Positions 7,446 to 18,199 of a DNA stretch of 64,000 nucleotides are shown here, piece after piece (position 1 is the first letter of the stretch; each line of letters starts with the position of its first letter). The position numbers were made by a program, and so were the translations under genes. The stretch lies in NCBI RefSeq assembly GCF_000299935.1, contig NZ_AMRL01000010.1, forward strand, positions 56,188-120,187, read 5' to 3'. A model generated the notes under the pieces. The model worked only from the letters and a program-made list of their open reading frames with translations, made no database searches and was not told the DNA's origin. The stretch is from Oceanibaculum indicum P24. GTDB lineage: Bacteria; Pseudomonadota; Alphaproteobacteria; Oceanibaculales; Oceanibaculaceae.

Positions 7446-8570
7446 ATGCCCCAGCCTGCCCCCGCCGCCCTTGGCGATCCGCTGTACGAGGTGGATACCC
7501 CGGCCCTGATCCTCGACCTCGACGCGTTCGAGGCCAATCTGCAGCTGCTGGCCACCGCCGCGCAGGCCGCCGGGGTGCGGCTGCGCCCGCACGCCAAGAC
7601 TCATAAATGCGCGGAGATCGCCAAGCGCCAGATGGCGCTGGGCGCCATCGGCATCTGCTGCCAGAAGGTCTCCGAGGCCGAGGCCATGGTAAATGCCGGC
7701 ATCGACAATGTGCTGGTCAGTAACGAGGTGGTGGGCAAGGCGAAGCTGGACCGGCTGGCCGCCCTGCGCAAGCGCGCCTGGGTCGGCGTTTGCGCCGACG
7801 ATGCTGGCAATGTCGATGATCTGGACGCGGCGGCGGCACGTGCCGGCGTGCGCCTGCCGGTGCTGGTGGAGATCGATGTCGGGGCGGGGCGCTGCGGCGT
7901 TGCCCCCGGCGCGCCGGCGGTGGCGCTGGCCCGGCACATCGCTTCCAAGGAGAATCTGGAATTCGCCGGGCTGCAGGCCTATCAGGGCAAGGCCCAGCAC
8001 ATCCGCGGCATTGGCGAGCGCCGCGCCGCCATCGACAAGGCGGTGGCGATGGTGCGCGAGACGCTGGATGGGCTGAAGGCCGCCGGCCTCGACTGCCTGA
8101 TCGTCGGCGGCGCCGGCACCGGCACCTTCGAGATGGAGGCGGCGTCCGGCGTCTATAACGAGCTGCAGGCCGGCTCCTACGTCTTCATGGATGCGGATTA
8201 TGCCCGCAACCTGAAGGAGGACGGGCAGTTCGTGGACACCTTCCGGCACGCGCTGTTCATCCATACCACGGTGATGAGCCACCCGGCGGCGGAGCGCGCC
8301 TATCTGGATGCCGGGCTGAAGGCCTTCAGCGTCGATTCCGGCCTGCCCACGGTCCATGAACTGGAGGGGGCGGAGCTGGTGCGCGCCTCCGACGAGCATG
8401 GCGCGCTGGCGCTGTCCAACCCCGGCAACAGGCCGAAGCTGGGCGACAAGCTGCGCCTCATCCCCGGCCATTGCGATCCGACGGTGAACCTCTATGACTG
8501 GATCGTCGGCATCCGCGACGGCCGCGTCGAGGCGCTGTGGGAGGTCACCGCGCGCGGCGCGCTGGCATAA
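7446..8570 (+). CDS. DSD1-family PLP enzyme (D-threonine / D-3-hydroxyaspartate aldolase type)
   Basis: The 374-residue fold-type III PLP enzyme has the cofactor lysine in RPHAKTHK near residue 45, and the metal-site motif PGHCDPTVNLYD close to the C-terminus, typical of D-threonine aldolases and eukaryotic-type D-serine dehydratases. It would cleave or dehydrate D-beta-hydroxy amino acids using PLP and a divalent metal. I used ATG 7446, where homology begins; an ATG eight bases earlier is out of frame and the ribosome site is weak. It is transcribed divergently from the DMT transporter. Aldolase and dehydratase activities cannot be told apart by eye. Confidence 0.85.
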   Translation: MPQPAPAALGDPLYEVDTPALILDLDAFEANLQLLATAAQAAGVRLRPHAKTHKCAEIAKRQMALGAIGICCQKVSEAEAMVNAGIDNVLVSNEVVGKAKLDRLAALRKRAWVGVCADDAGNVDDLDAAAARAGVRLPVLVEIDVGAGRCGVAPGAPAVALARHIASKENLEFAGLQAYQGKAQHIRGIGERRAAIDKAVAMVRETLDGLKAAGLDCLIVGGAGTGTFEMEAASGVYNELQAGSYVFMDADYARNLKEDGQFVDTFRHALFIHTTVMSHPAAERAYLDAGLKAFSVDSGLPTVHELEGAELVRASDEHGALALSNPGNRPKLGDKLRLIPGHCDPTVNLYDWIVGIRDGRVEALWEVTARGALA

Positions 8571-8574
8571 CAAA

Positions 8575-8721
8575 ACCCTCTCCCCCTTGCGGGAGAGGGC
8601 TGCGAAGGCTTACGAGCGAAGCGAGTTAGGCGAAGCTGGGTGAGGGGTAGGCCAATGACAGCGCCGCCCCCCTCACCCGGTTCGCTACCGCTCACCACCC
8701 TCTCCCGCCAGGGGAGAGGGT
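8575..8721. repeat. palindromic repeat family A, copy 1
   Basis: A compound palindromic element of about 147 bases opens with CCCTCTCCC and closes with GGGAGAGGG, has an inner GGTGAGGGG / CCCCTCACC pair, and contains GAGCGAAGCGAGTTA. Related copies lie at 15188-15330 and, truncated, at 22878-22951. It fills the gap between the convergent D-threonine-aldolase-type and pirin genes. It resembles the REP-like intergenic repeats known from many proteobacteria. Confidence 0.85.
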
Positions 8722-8733
8722 GACACGAGCGTC

Positions 8734-9450
8734 CTACGCCGCGACGGCGTCCAGCCCCGGCGCATCCACCAGCACCACCTGGGTATCCTCCAGCGCCTTG
8801 ATCTCGACGCTGTCCAGATCGCTGATGGCGACGCCATCGCGGGACTCGGCGCGGGTGCCGTTCACCTCGATCTTCCCATCGGTCGAGACGAGGTAGAGGT
8901 AGCGCCCCTTGCCCAACGTATAGGTCGTGCTGTCGCCGGCCTTGAAGCTGCCGCCCAGCACAGCCGCATCCTGGTTGATCGGCAGCGCGTCCGTGTCGCC
9001 CGTCCGGCCGCTGGCCAGCACGGTCAGCCTGCCATTCTGCTCCTTCGGGAAGGTGCGGGCCTCCCAGTAAGGCTCGGCATGGCGCTTGTTGGGCATGATC
9101 CAGATCTGGAAGATCTGGGTGTCGTCCGGCTCCTGATTGTACTCGGAGTGGACGATGCCCTTGCCGGCGCTCATCACCTGCACGTCACCCGCCTCGGTGC
9201 GGCCGACATTGCCCAGCCGGTCGGTATGGGTGATCGCGCCTTTGCGGACATAGGTGACGATCTCCATGTCGCGGTGGCCGTGCGGGTCGAACCCGGTGAA
9301 GGGCGAGATCGTGTCATCGTTCCAGACACGCAGCGCGCCCCAGCCCATGCGGGACATGTCGTGGTAATTGGCGAAGCTGAAATGATGCTTGGCCTTCAGC
9401 CAGCCATACTCGGCACCGCCAAGGGTGGAAAACGGACGAACGTCAATCAT
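8734..9450 (-). CDS. pirin family protein
   Basis: The 238-residue bicupin has the pirin metal motif FDPHGHRDMEIVTYV, then HTDRLGN and the HSEYN residue group, so the N-terminal iron site is intact. Some pirins are quercetin dioxygenases and others are regulators. The start at 9450 follows AAGGAG nine bases upstream; a longer frame from 9483 lacks this. It lies just downstream of wrbA on the same strand (59-base gap). Pirin, wrbA and a divergent LysR regulator form a recurrent neighbourhood suggesting quinone or electrophile stress. Confidence 0.9.
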   Translation of the reverse strand: MIDVRPFSTLGGAEYGWLKAKHHFSFANYHDMSRMGWGALRVWNDDTISPFTGFDPHGHRDMEIVTYVRKGAITHTDRLGNVGRTEAGDVQVMSAGKGIVHSEYNQEPDDTQIFQIWIMPNKRHAEPYWEARTFPKEQNGRLTVLASGRTGDTDALPINQDAAVLGGSFKAGDSTTYTLGKGRYLYLVSTDGKIEVNGTRAESRDGVAISDLDSVEIKALEDTQVVLVDAPGLDAVAA

Positions 9451-9509
9451 GACAGTCACTCCTTGCCTCGCCTGCGCCGGCATTGTGGTCCGGGCAGGCC
9501 GTAAAAACG

Positions 9510-10106
9510 TTACTTCACAAGCTTCGCGGCGATCCCCGCGACATGGGCGCCCTGCTTGCGGGCGATGGTCAGCTCGACCTCGCTGGGCTGACGGCTGCCG
9601 TCAGGCCCAGCCACGGTGCCGGCGCCATAGGCGGAGCCGCCGCGGAATTCGCTGATATCGGTCAGCTCCTCGATCGAGTAGGGCGCGCCGACGACGACCA
9701 TGCCGTGATGCATCAACGTCGGGATGAAGCCCAGGATGGTGCTCTCATTGCCGCTGCCGGTACCGGTCGAGGTGAACACGCTGCCCACCTTGCCGACCAG
9801 CGCGCCCTTCATCCACAGACCGCCGGTCTGGTCCATGAAGTTGCGCATCTGCGAGGCAACCGTACCAAAGCGCGTCGGCGCGCCGAAGATGACCGCGTCA
9901 TACTCGGCCAGCTCGTCCGGCTTGGCGATGGGGGCGTCGTGATCCAGCTTCATGCCGGACTTCTTCGCCACATCCTCCGGCACCAGTTCCGGCACACGCT
10001 TGATCGTGACCTCAGCACCGGCGCCCTTGGCGCCCTCGGCGACGGCCTTCGCCATCGTCTCGATATGGCCGTAGGAGGAATAATAGAGAACCAGAACCTT
10101 CGCCAT
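9510..10106 (-). CDS. wrbA: NAD(P)H:quinone oxidoreductase WrbA
   Basis: The 198-residue flavodoxin-fold protein matches E. coli WrbA in length. It opens with [16 protein letters not shown], the FMN phosphate loop, and has [24 protein letters not shown] and the [13 protein letters not shown] ring loop. WrbA reduces quinones by two electrons and forms tetramers. The start at 10106 follows AAGGAG. It is divergent from the LysR gene, with a 137-base shared promoter region. Confidence 0.96.
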   Translation of the reverse strand: MAKVLVLYYSSYGHIETMAKAVAEGAKGAGAEVTIKRVPELVPEDVAKKSGMKLDHDAPIAKPDELAEYDAVIFGAPTRFGTVASQMRNFMDQTGGLWMKGALVGKVGSVFTSTGTGSGNESTILGFIPTLMHHGMVVVGAPYSIEELTDISEFRGGSAYGAGTVAGPDGSRQPSEVELTIARKQGAHVAGIAAKLVK

Positions 10107-10213
10107 GTACCTGCTCCTTCGCATCTGTTGTGGCCGTCTGGCGGCCGGACCAATCTGATGGGCAGGATATAGCGCGGAAGGACTGTCTCTTAAATCCGGC
10201 CCATGGCACAATA

Positions 10214-10227
10214 CTGTTTCCAGACAG
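10214..10227. promoter_or_regulatory. possible LysR operator between wrbA and lysR
   Basis: CTGT-TTCCAG-ACAG (10214-10227) is an inverted repeat with a T-N11-A layout in the short spacer between the divergent wrbA and LysR genes, 17 bases before the LysR start. LysR regulators usually bind such sites in a divergent promoter. The match is short, so this is tentative. Confidence 0.35.
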
Positions 10228-10243
10228 AAACGATGGAGCCGAT

Positions 10244-11152
10244 ATGCAGGATCTGAACGCGATGCTGGTCTTCGCCCGGGTGGTGGAGGAAGGCGGGTTT
10301 TCGGCGGCGGCGGAGAAGCTGACCCTGTCGAAATCCGCCGTCTCCAAGCAGGTGGCGAAGCTGGAGGACCAGCTGGGCGTGCGGCTGCTGAACCGCACCA
10401 CACGCCGCATCAGCCTGACCGAGGCGGGCGAGCTGTTCTTCGTCCGCGCGCAGGAGGTGGTGGCGGCAGCCGAAGCGGCGGAACAGGCGGCGACCAGCCT
10501 GCAGGACGCGCCGCGCGGCACGTTGCGGCTGAATGCGCCGGTCAGCTTCGGGCGGCAGCATCTGGCGCCGGCCCTGCCGGATTTCCTTTACGTCAATCCC
10601 GACGTCACCATCGACATGACGCTGACCGACCGCTTCGTCGATCTGGTGAAGGAAGGCTATGACATGGCGATCCGCATCGGCGCGCTGCCGGATTCGACGC
10701 TGATCCAGCGCCGGCTGGCCGATGCCCGCATGCTGACCGTCGCCTCCCCCGACTATCTGACGCGGCGAGGTGTCCCGCAGACGCCGCTCGACCTGCAGCG
10801 CCATGACTGCCTGTGTTACGCCTATCAGGCGACCGGCGACGAATGGCGCTTCTCTGGCCCGGAAGGCATCATCCGGGTGCGCGTGGCCGGCCAGTTGCGG
10901 GCGAACAATGGCGATGTCCTGATGGAGGCCGCCATCGCCGGCCTTGGCATCATTGTGCTGCCCAGCTTCCTGGCTGGCGACGCGGTGCGCGGCGGCCAGC
11001 TGACGCCGATCCTACGCGACTACAAGCTTTCCGAAGGGGCGATCCATGCGGTCTATCCGCATGCCCGCCACGTCTCCGCCAAGGTCCGCGCCTTCACCGA
11101 TTTCCTCGCCAGGCGCTTCGGCGGCAAGCCCTATTGGGACCGGGATTTGTAG
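10244..11152 (+). CDS. LysR-family transcriptional regulator
   Basis: The 302-residue protein has an N-terminal winged HTH (about 1-60) with the LysR pattern [32 protein letters not shown] spacing, then a periplasmic-binding-protein-like effector domain (about 90-295). It belongs to the large YafC/AaeR-like group. The start at 10244 follows GGAG. Divergence from wrbA suggests it controls wrbA and pirin in response to a quinone-like or electrophilic ligand; the ligand is unknown. Confidence 0.9.
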   Translation: MQDLNAMLVFARVVEEGGFSAAAEKLTLSKSAVSKQVAKLEDQLGVRLLNRTTRRISLTEAGELFFVRAQEVVAAAEAAEQAATSLQDAPRGTLRLNAPVSFGRQHLAPALPDFLYVNPDVTIDMTLTDRFVDLVKEGYDMAIRIGALPDSTLIQRRLADARMLTVASPDYLTRRGVPQTPLDLQRHDCLCYAYQATGDEWRFSGPEGIIRVRVAGQLRANNGDVLMEAAIAGLGIIVLPSFLAGDAVRGGQLTPILRDYKLSEGAIHAVYPHARHVSAKVRAFTDFLARRFGGKPYWDRDL

Positions 11153-11454
11153 GAACGTATCTGCCATTCCTCCCCCTACGTCATGGCCAGTTTCCCTCCT
11201 TTCAACTCCGCCCGTCACCCCCGCACTTGTTGCGGGGGTCTAGGCTTCCGCTTTCTGGATGTCTGCCCGAGTAGGCTGAACCCTGGATTCCCGGCACAAG
11301 GCCGGGAATGACGGTTGGAGAAACGGCACCGCCATGTGATTCTATTCTCTTGTCTTACCCCCGCTTCCGCTTGCCTTTCGGCGCTTCCGGGCATAGTGTC
11401 GCCCCGATTTCGCACCCCCATTTCGCACTCACGGTCGCAAGGGGCGACAGCGCC
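11153..11454. other. 302-base intergenic stretch before purQ
   Basis: No gene is seen. Bases 11200-11312 hold a family C repeat. No purS gene, which normally accompanies purQ, is present here. No clear terminator or strong promoter could be picked out. Confidence 0.6.
11200..11312. repeat. palindromic repeat family C, copy 1
   Basis: The element starts TTTCAACTCCG, has a GTCACCCCCGCACTTGTTGC palindrome, then GGTCTAGGCTTC, and ends with ATTCCCGGCACAAGGCCGGG. A close copy in the same orientation is at 43718-43830 and a diverged inverted copy at 18072-18169. It resembles the short palindromic repeats common in alphaproteobacterial genomes. Confidence 0.85.
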
Positions 11455-12144
11455 ATGAAATCCGCCATCATTCTCTTCCCCGGCACCAACCGCGAGCAGG
11501 ACATGCGCGCGGCGCTCCGCCAGTCTTCCGGCGTCGATCCCTACCTCATCTTCCACCGCGAGACGGAAGTGCCCGAGGTCGATCTGATCGTCATTCCCGG
11601 CGGTTTCGCCCATGGCGATTACCTGCGATGCGGCGCGATGGCCGCGCGCTCCCCGGTGATGCGCGACGTGGTCGCCAAGGCGAAGCGCGGCGTGCCGGTG
11701 CTGGGCGTGTGCAACGGCTTCCAGGTGCTGACCGAGACCGGCCTGCTGCCGGGTGCGCTGATGCGCAACGCCGACCTGAAGTTCGTGTGCCGCAATGTCG
11801 ATCTGCGCGTCGAGAGCAGCCAGTCGCTGTTCACCAGCGGTCTTAGCGAAGGCCAGGTGATGAACGTGCCGGTCGCCCATCATGACGGCAATTACTTCGC
11901 CGACGAGGCGACGCTGGACCGGCTGGAAGGCGAGGGCCGCGTGGCCTTCCGCTATTGCGCGCCGGACGGCGCGGTGGACGGGCGTGGCAACCCGAACGGT
12001 TCGGCCCGCAACATCGCCGGCATCTTCAACGAGACCAAGAATGTGCTGGGCATGATGCCGCATCCCGAGGATTCGGTTGAACCGATCCAGGGCGGCACCG
12101 ACGGGCGCGGCCTGTTCGACGGCATCGTGCGTGCCCTCTCCTGA
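11455..12144 (+). CDS. purQ: phosphoribosylformylglycinamidine synthase, glutaminase subunit
   Basis: The 229-residue class I glutamine amidotransferase supplies ammonia for the fourth step of purine synthesis. The nucleophile elbow is GVCNGFQVL, and the His-Glu pair is in PHPEDS near the C-terminus. The opening [15 protein letters not shown] is typical. It works in a complex with PurS and the small PurL that follows 36 bases later. The start at 11455 gives the family's usual length. Confidence 0.97.
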   Translation: MKSAIILFPGTNREQDMRAALRQSSGVDPYLIFHRETEVPEVDLIVIPGGFAHGDYLRCGAMAARSPVMRDVVAKAKRGVPVLGVCNGFQVLTETGLLPGALMRNADLKFVCRNVDLRVESSQSLFTSGLSEGQVMNVPVAHHDGNYFADEATLDRLEGEGRVAFRYCAPDGAVDGRGNPNGSARNIAGIFNETKNVLGMMPHPEDSVEPIQGGTDGRGLFDGIVRALS

Positions 12145-12180
12145 TCCCTTAAATCCCAGCAGTACGGAAAGCGTCCAGGC

Positions 12181-14412
<2,232 letters not shown>

Positions 14413-14455
14413 GCTTACCGGCGACGACAGCCAGCGACGACAGGGAGACAGGCAG

Positions 14456-14692
14456 ATGCCGATGGATTTGGGCGAACTTGAGCGCATGATCAAGCAGGCG
14501 CTGCCCGATGCCACGGTGACGATCGAGGATCTGCGCGGCGATGGCGACCATTACGCCGCGCATGTCGTCTCTTCATCCTTCGCCGGGAAGAGCCGTGTGC
14601 AGCAGCACCAGATGGTGTATCAGGCGCTGCAGGGGCGAATGGGCAACGAGCTGCATGCGCTGGCGCTGCAGACCTCGGTGCCGGAAGCCTGA
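14456..14692 (+). CDS. BolA-family protein
   Basis: The 78-residue BolA/IbaG-type protein has the conserved DGDHYAAHVVSSSFAGKSRVQQHQMVYQAL-like core with the invariant His. The start at 14456 follows GGGAG. BolA proteins bind a [2Fe-2S] cluster jointly with monothiol glutaredoxins. The grxD gene comes 98 bases later on the same strand, the classic pairing. It is short and closer to BolA2/IbaG than to full-length E. coli BolA. Confidence 0.93.
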   Translation: MPMDLGELERMIKQALPDATVTIEDLRGDGDHYAAHVVSSSFAGKSRVQQHQMVYQALQGRMGNELHALALQTSVPEA

Positions 14693-14790
14693 CAAGGCAA
14701 GCCTAACCGGGAACCACAGCCAGCCGCCGGCTTTGCTGGCGCAACGCACCAGACGCCGGCCGTGCCGGTGCAAGCAAAGGAATTGGAACC

Positions 14791-15126
14791 ATGGACGCTT
14801 CGGTTCGCGACCGCATTCAGGGCGAGATCGACAGTAACGACATCGTGCTGTTCATGAAGGGCACGCCAACCTTCCCGCAGTGCGGATTCTCCGCCGTCGT
14901 CGTGCAGGTGCTGAATCACCTGGAAGTCGACTACAAGGGCATCAACGTGCTGGAAGACCCCTCGGTGCGCGACGGCATCAAGGAATTCTCCAACTGGCCG
15001 ACCATTCCGCAGCTCTATGTGAAGGGCGAGTTCATCGGCGGCTGCGACATCGTGCGCGAGATGTACGAGACCGGCGAGCTGACCGACCTTATGGCCACCC
15101 GCGGGATCGCCGTCGCGGCGGAATAA
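14791..15126 (+). CDS. grxD: Grx4-type monothiol glutaredoxin
   Basis: The 111-residue protein has the monothiol active site CGFS (31-34), the WPTIPQLYVKGEFIGGCDI glutathione-binding segment and the preceding KGTPTFPQ. Such proteins form [2Fe-2S] dimers with glutathione and deliver clusters, partnered by the BolA protein encoded just upstream. An AAAGGAA ribosome site precedes the ATG. The gene ends in a strong terminator. Confidence 0.97.
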   Translation: MDASVRDRIQGEIDSNDIVLFMKGTPTFPQCGFSAVVVQVLNHLEVDYKGINVLEDPSVRDGIKEFSNWPTIPQLYVKGEFIGGCDIVREMYETGELTDLMATRGIAVAAE

Positions 15127-15152
15127 CCGCTCCATACACTACCGGATACCGG

Positions 15153-15185
15153 AAAGGCCGCCTGAAAGGGCGGCCTTTTCCTTTT
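15153..15185 (+). terminator. rho-independent terminator after grxD
   Basis: A perfect 10-base stem, AAAGGCCGCC / GGCGGCCTTT, with loop TGAAAG is followed by a TTTTCCTTTTC tract. Confidence 0.9.
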
Positions 15186-15187
15186 CT

Positions 15188-15330
15188 TCCCTCTCCCCTT
15201 GCGGGAGAGGGTTGCGGAGCCTTATGAGCGAAGCGAGCTAAACGAAGCTGGGTGAGGGGTACCCGCACTGGCGGAGCCGCCCCCTTACCCGGACGCTTCG
15301 CGTCCACCCTCTCCCGCAAGGGGAGAGGGT
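15188..15330. repeat. palindromic repeat family A, copy 2
   Basis: Same layout as 8575-8721: CCCTCTCCC opening, GAGCGAAGCGAGCTAA, GGTGAGGGG, then GGGAGAGGG closing. It sits directly after the grxD terminator and before a family B fragment, between convergent genes. Confidence 0.85.
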
Positions 15331-15338
15331 TTAGGGAC

Positions 15339-15360
15339 AGGCGTCTCGAAGCATAGGGCG
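15339..15360. repeat. palindromic repeat family B, end fragment
   Basis: GGCGTCTCGAAGCATAGGGC matches the right end of the complete family B copies at 22966-23102 and 39814-39951. Only this terminal part is present. Confidence 0.75.
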
Positions 15361-15390
15361 GCTTAAAGAAAATTCCCCCCAAACGAGAAC

Positions 15391-15411
15391 GGCCCGGCGT
15401 GATGCCGGGCC
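15391..15411 (-). terminator. GC-rich hairpin after rpsD
   Basis: GGCCCGGC-GTGAT-GCCGGGCC forms a strong stem just downstream of the rpsD stop on the minus strand. The following minus-strand bases (GTTCTCGTTTGG) are only weakly U-rich, so termination efficiency is uncertain. Confidence 0.55.
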
Positions 15412-15439
15412 GCGTCGTAGTCGGGATGTTCCGTACCGG

Positions 15440-16054
15440 TTAGCGCGAGTAGAACTCGACCACCTGGTTCGGCTCCATCGACACCGGGTAGGGCACGTCG
15501 GCCAGCTTCGGGATGCGGGTGAAGGTACCCTTCATCGCGCTGTGATCGACATCCAGATAGTCCGGCACGTCGCGCTCGCCCGACGAGCTGCCTTCCAGCA
15601 CCAGCGGCAACTGGCGGGACTTTTCCTTCACCTCGATCACATCGCCCTCGCGGACCATGTAGGAGGGGATGTTCACGCGCTTGCCATTGACCTTGATGTG
15701 GCCGTGGTTCACGAACTGGCGCGCCGCGAACACGGTCGGCACGAACTTCATGCGGTAGATCACGGCATCCAGGCGGCGCTCCAGCAGGCCGATCAGGTTC
15801 TCGCCGGTGTCGCCCTTCAGGCGCACAGCCTCCTCATAGAGGCGGCGGAACTGGCGCTCGCCGATATTGCCGTAATAGCCCTTCAGCTTCTGCTTCGCCA
15901 TCAGCTGCACGCCGTAGTCGGTCGGCTTGCGGCGGCGCTGGCCATGCTGGCCCGGGCGGTAGTCGCGCTTGTTCAGCGGGCTCTTCGGCCGGCCCCAGAG
16001 GTTCACACTGAGGCGGCGGTCAATTTTATACTTGGATTCCTGACGCTTCGACAT
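15440..16054 (-). CDS. rpsD: 30S ribosomal protein S4
   Basis: The 204-residue primary 16S rRNA-binding protein has the usual opening [20 protein letters not shown] and a central S4 RNA-binding domain (about 95-155, [32 protein letters not shown] region). It ends EFYSR. Cys ligands seen in some S4 proteins are absent, as in other alphaproteobacteria. It is a single-gene unit with its own strong promoter about 130 bases upstream, as is usual outside the enteric alpha operon. Confidence 0.98.
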   Translation of the reverse strand: MSKRQESKYKIDRRLSVNLWGRPKSPLNKRDYRPGQHGQRRRKPTDYGVQLMAKQKLKGYYGNIGERQFRRLYEEAVRLKGDTGENLIGLLERRLDAVIYRMKFVPTVFAARQFVNHGHIKVNGKRVNIPSYMVREGDVIEVKEKSRQLPLVLEGSSSGERDVPDYLDVDHSAMKGTFTRIPKLADVPYPVSMEPNQVVEFYSR

Positions 16055-16180
16055 TCTCTAAACCTTGCTCCGTTTATACGGATGATGATGTCCCGGTAGG
16101 TCCTGCGGTCCGTTTCCGAACCCGGACGGGAATGGGCGCGCGTAAACGCCCATTCCGCATTCCCGGGAATGAAGGCGCGC

Positions 16181-16208
16181 AGTATAGGGATCGGCGCGCC
16201 CGAGTCAA
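16181..16208 (-). promoter_or_regulatory. rpsD promoter
   Basis: Reading leftward, TTGACT (16208-16203), 16 bases, TATACT (16186-16181). This near-consensus sigma-70 promoter predicts a leader of about 120 bases before the rpsD ATG. Confidence 0.8.
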
Positions 16209-16228
16209 ACCAAGAGTCGCTAAGGCTG

Positions 16229-17776
16229 TTAGCCCGCCTTGCGGCTGCGCCAGGGGCGGCCGCCGCCCTTGCCGGCGCGCTCGCCAGAGCGCTCACCAGC
16301 ACCCTCGCTCTTGCCGGCATGGGAGGAGCGATTGCCGTTACCGGCCTGCGGCGGGCGCTTCATGAAGGACATGCCGGCCATCGAGTCATCGCCCTGGCTC
16401 CGGCGGCCCTCAGCACGGTCTTCGCGCTGACCGCCAGCATGGCCTTCGCCCTGACCACCAGCATGACGGGGACGCTGCGGCTTCTGGCCGTGACCATGAT
16501 TGGGACGGCCACCCTCGGGACGCCCCTCGGAACGTCCATGCGGACGGCCCTGATTCGGACGGCCTTGCGGACGCCCACCCTGCGGACGGGGGCCACGCTC
16601 GCGGCGCGGCTCCTCGGCCGTTGCGAGCGTGCCTTCCGGAAGGGCACGCTGCAGCTCCGGCACCTTCTGGCGGGTCAGCTTCTCGATGTCGCGCAGATAG
16701 GCCCGCTCCTCCCGGTCGCAGAAGGAGATCGCCATGCCGTCCGCCCCGGCACGCGCGGTGCGGCCAATGCGGTGGACATAGCTTTCCGCGATGTTCGGCA
16801 GATCGTAGTTGATGACGTGGGTGACGCCATCGACATCGATGCCGCGGGCGGCGATGTCGGTCGCGATCAGCACCTTGCAGGCGCCGTCACGGAAGGCCAG
16901 CAACGCGCGTTCGCGCTGGGACTGCGACTTGTTGCCGTGGATCGCGGCGGACACGATGCCCGCCCCTTCCAGATAGCGCACAACCTTGTCGGCGCCATGC
17001 TTGGTGCGGGTGAAGACCAGCGTGCGGCCGAAGCCCATCTGGGCGTCGGACAGCAGATCGGCCAGCAGCGCGCGCTTCAGCCCGGTCGGCACGAAGATCA
17101 CCTGCTGCGACACGCGCTCCGCCGTGGAGGCGACGGGTGTCACCGCGACCTTTGCCGGATCGTGCAGCAGTTCGCCGGCCAGCGTCTCGATCTCGCGCGG
17201 CATGGTGGCCGAGAAGAACAGGTTCTGACGCTTCGCCGGCAGCGTCTTCACGATGCGGCGGATCGGCTGGATGAAGCCCATGTCGAGCATCTGGTCGGCC
17301 TCATCAAGCACAAAGATCTCGACCTGGTCGAGGCGCACGACGCGGTTCTGCAGATGGTCAATCAGCCGGCCAGGCGTGGCGACGACGATATCGACGCCGC
17401 GCTGCAGCGCCTTGGCCTGCGGCCCGGCAGACACGCCACCGAACACGGTGGCGACGGACAGGTTCAGGAACTTGCCATAGACCCGGAAGCTCTCGGCGAT
17501 CTGGCTGGCCAGCTCGCGCGTCGGGCTCAGGATCAGCACGCGGCAGGAACCGCGCGGCGTCTTGATGTGGTTGCCCTCTTCCGTCAGCCGGTTGAGGATC
17601 GGCAGCGCGAAGGCCGCCGTCTTGCCGGTGCCGGTCTGCGCAATACCCATGAGGTCGCGACCGGTTAGCACCGGGGGAATGGCCTGCGCCTGGATCGGCG
17701 TGGGCGTCTCGTAGCCTTCGGCGGTGACCGCCTTCAGAATCGGGGCGGACAGGCCGAGGTCAGTAAATTTCGTCAA
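16229..17776 (-). CDS. DEAD-box ATP-dependent RNA helicase (RhlE-like)
   Basis: The protein of about 515 residues has the full helicase motif set: PTPIQ, AQTGTGKT, PTRELA, DEAD, SAT and HRIGRTARAG. The last 130 residues are low-complexity Arg/Gly/Pro/His-rich, an RNA-binding tail ending WRSRKAG. RhlE-type helicases aid ribosome assembly and RNA decay, often in the cold. Family homology begins at a TTG codon (17776, TKFTDLGLSAP); the first ATG is at 17842, would add 22 unlike residues and has no clear ribosome site. Either start is possible. Confidence 0.9.
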   Translation of the reverse strand: MTKFTDLGLSAPILKAVTAEGYETPTPIQAQAIPPVLTGRDLMGIAQTGTGKTAAFALPILNRLTEEGNHIKTPRGSCRVLILSPTRELASQIAESFRVYGKFLNLSVATVFGGVSAGPQAKALQRGVDIVVATPGRLIDHLQNRVVRLDQVEIFVLDEADQMLDMGFIQPIRRIVKTLPAKRQNLFFSATMPREIETLAGELLHDPAKVAVTPVASTAERVSQQVIFVPTGLKRALLADLLSDAQMGFGRTLVFTRTKHGADKVVRYLEGAGIVSAAIHGNKSQSQRERALLAFRDGACKVLIATDIAARGIDVDGVTHVINYDLPNIAESYVHRIGRTARAGADGMAISFCDREERAYLRDIEKLTRQKVPELQRALPEGTLATAEEPRRERGPRPQGGRPQGRPNQGRPHGRSEGRPEGGRPNHGHGQKPQRPRHAGGQGEGHAGGQREDRAEGRRSQGDDSMAGMSFMKRPPQAGNGNRSSHAGKSEGAGERSGERAGKGGGRPWRSRKAG

Positions 17777-17981
17777 AATGGAAAACTTTCGCTCAAGGCC
17801 CGCAAACAGCGGCCGGCCGACTCGCTGTCGGCCTTGCGTCATACCATCGCGGGCATTTCAGGGACGCCCCGCGTGGCCTGGGCGATCAAATGAAATCAGC
17901 GGCGCGCGACAGTACCGGTTGCCTGGAGAAGGCAGCGTTCACGCGGTCGGCGCGCCAAGGGCCGTTTCATGCGGCAGTGCA

Positions 17982-18010
17982 CAAATGCGCCCTAGGCGGC
18001 CTAATGTCAA
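17982..18010 (-). promoter_or_regulatory. candidate helicase promoter
   Basis: Reading leftward, a perfect -35 TTGACA (18010-18005), 17 bases, then a weak -10 CATTTG (17987-17982). It would give a leader of at least 130 bases, long enough for post-transcriptional control as in other RNA helicase genes. Confidence 0.45.
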
Positions 18011-18071
18011 GGAAATCAACCAGAAATGTAATTTACCGGCTGAAGCGATGGTTGCTGTTTTCTCTTTCTTG

Positions 18072-18169
18072 TCATTGCCGGGCTTGACCCGGCAATCCAG
18101 GGGCCGCGATCTGAGGCGATGCAGGCAGGGCACCGCCCCTAGACCCCCGGATCAAGTCCGGGGGTGACA
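18072..18169. repeat. palindromic repeat family C, inverted diverged copy
   Basis: CATTGCCGGGCTTGACCCGG at one end and CCCCCGGATCAAGTCCGGGG at the other are each palindromes. Reversed, they match the ends of 11200-11312 and 43718-43830, with a diverged middle. Confidence 0.75.
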
Positions 18170-18199
18170 GAAGGGGATATTTGCAGCGGCTTCCATCCT

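Larger units (their letters stand above)
15127..15439. other. 313-base convergent gap with terminator and repeats
   Basis: This gap between grxD and rpsD holds no gene. It contains a rho-independent terminator (15153-15185), family A repeat copy 2 (15188-15330), a family B end fragment (15339-15360) and a GC-rich hairpin for rpsD (15391-15411). Confidence 0.75.
17777..18199. other. long leader and intergenic stretch between helicase and usp genes
   Basis: No gene is seen. It holds the helicase leader and a candidate promoter (17982-18010), an AT-richer patch around 18020-18075, and a family C repeat (18072-18169) just after the usp stop. Confidence 0.6.

Noticed and set aside
6276..8573. Long open frame opposite and overlapping the DMT transporter and D-threonine-aldolase-type genes
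   Set aside because: Two well-supported genes are covered in other frames or strands, and the translation has no family features.
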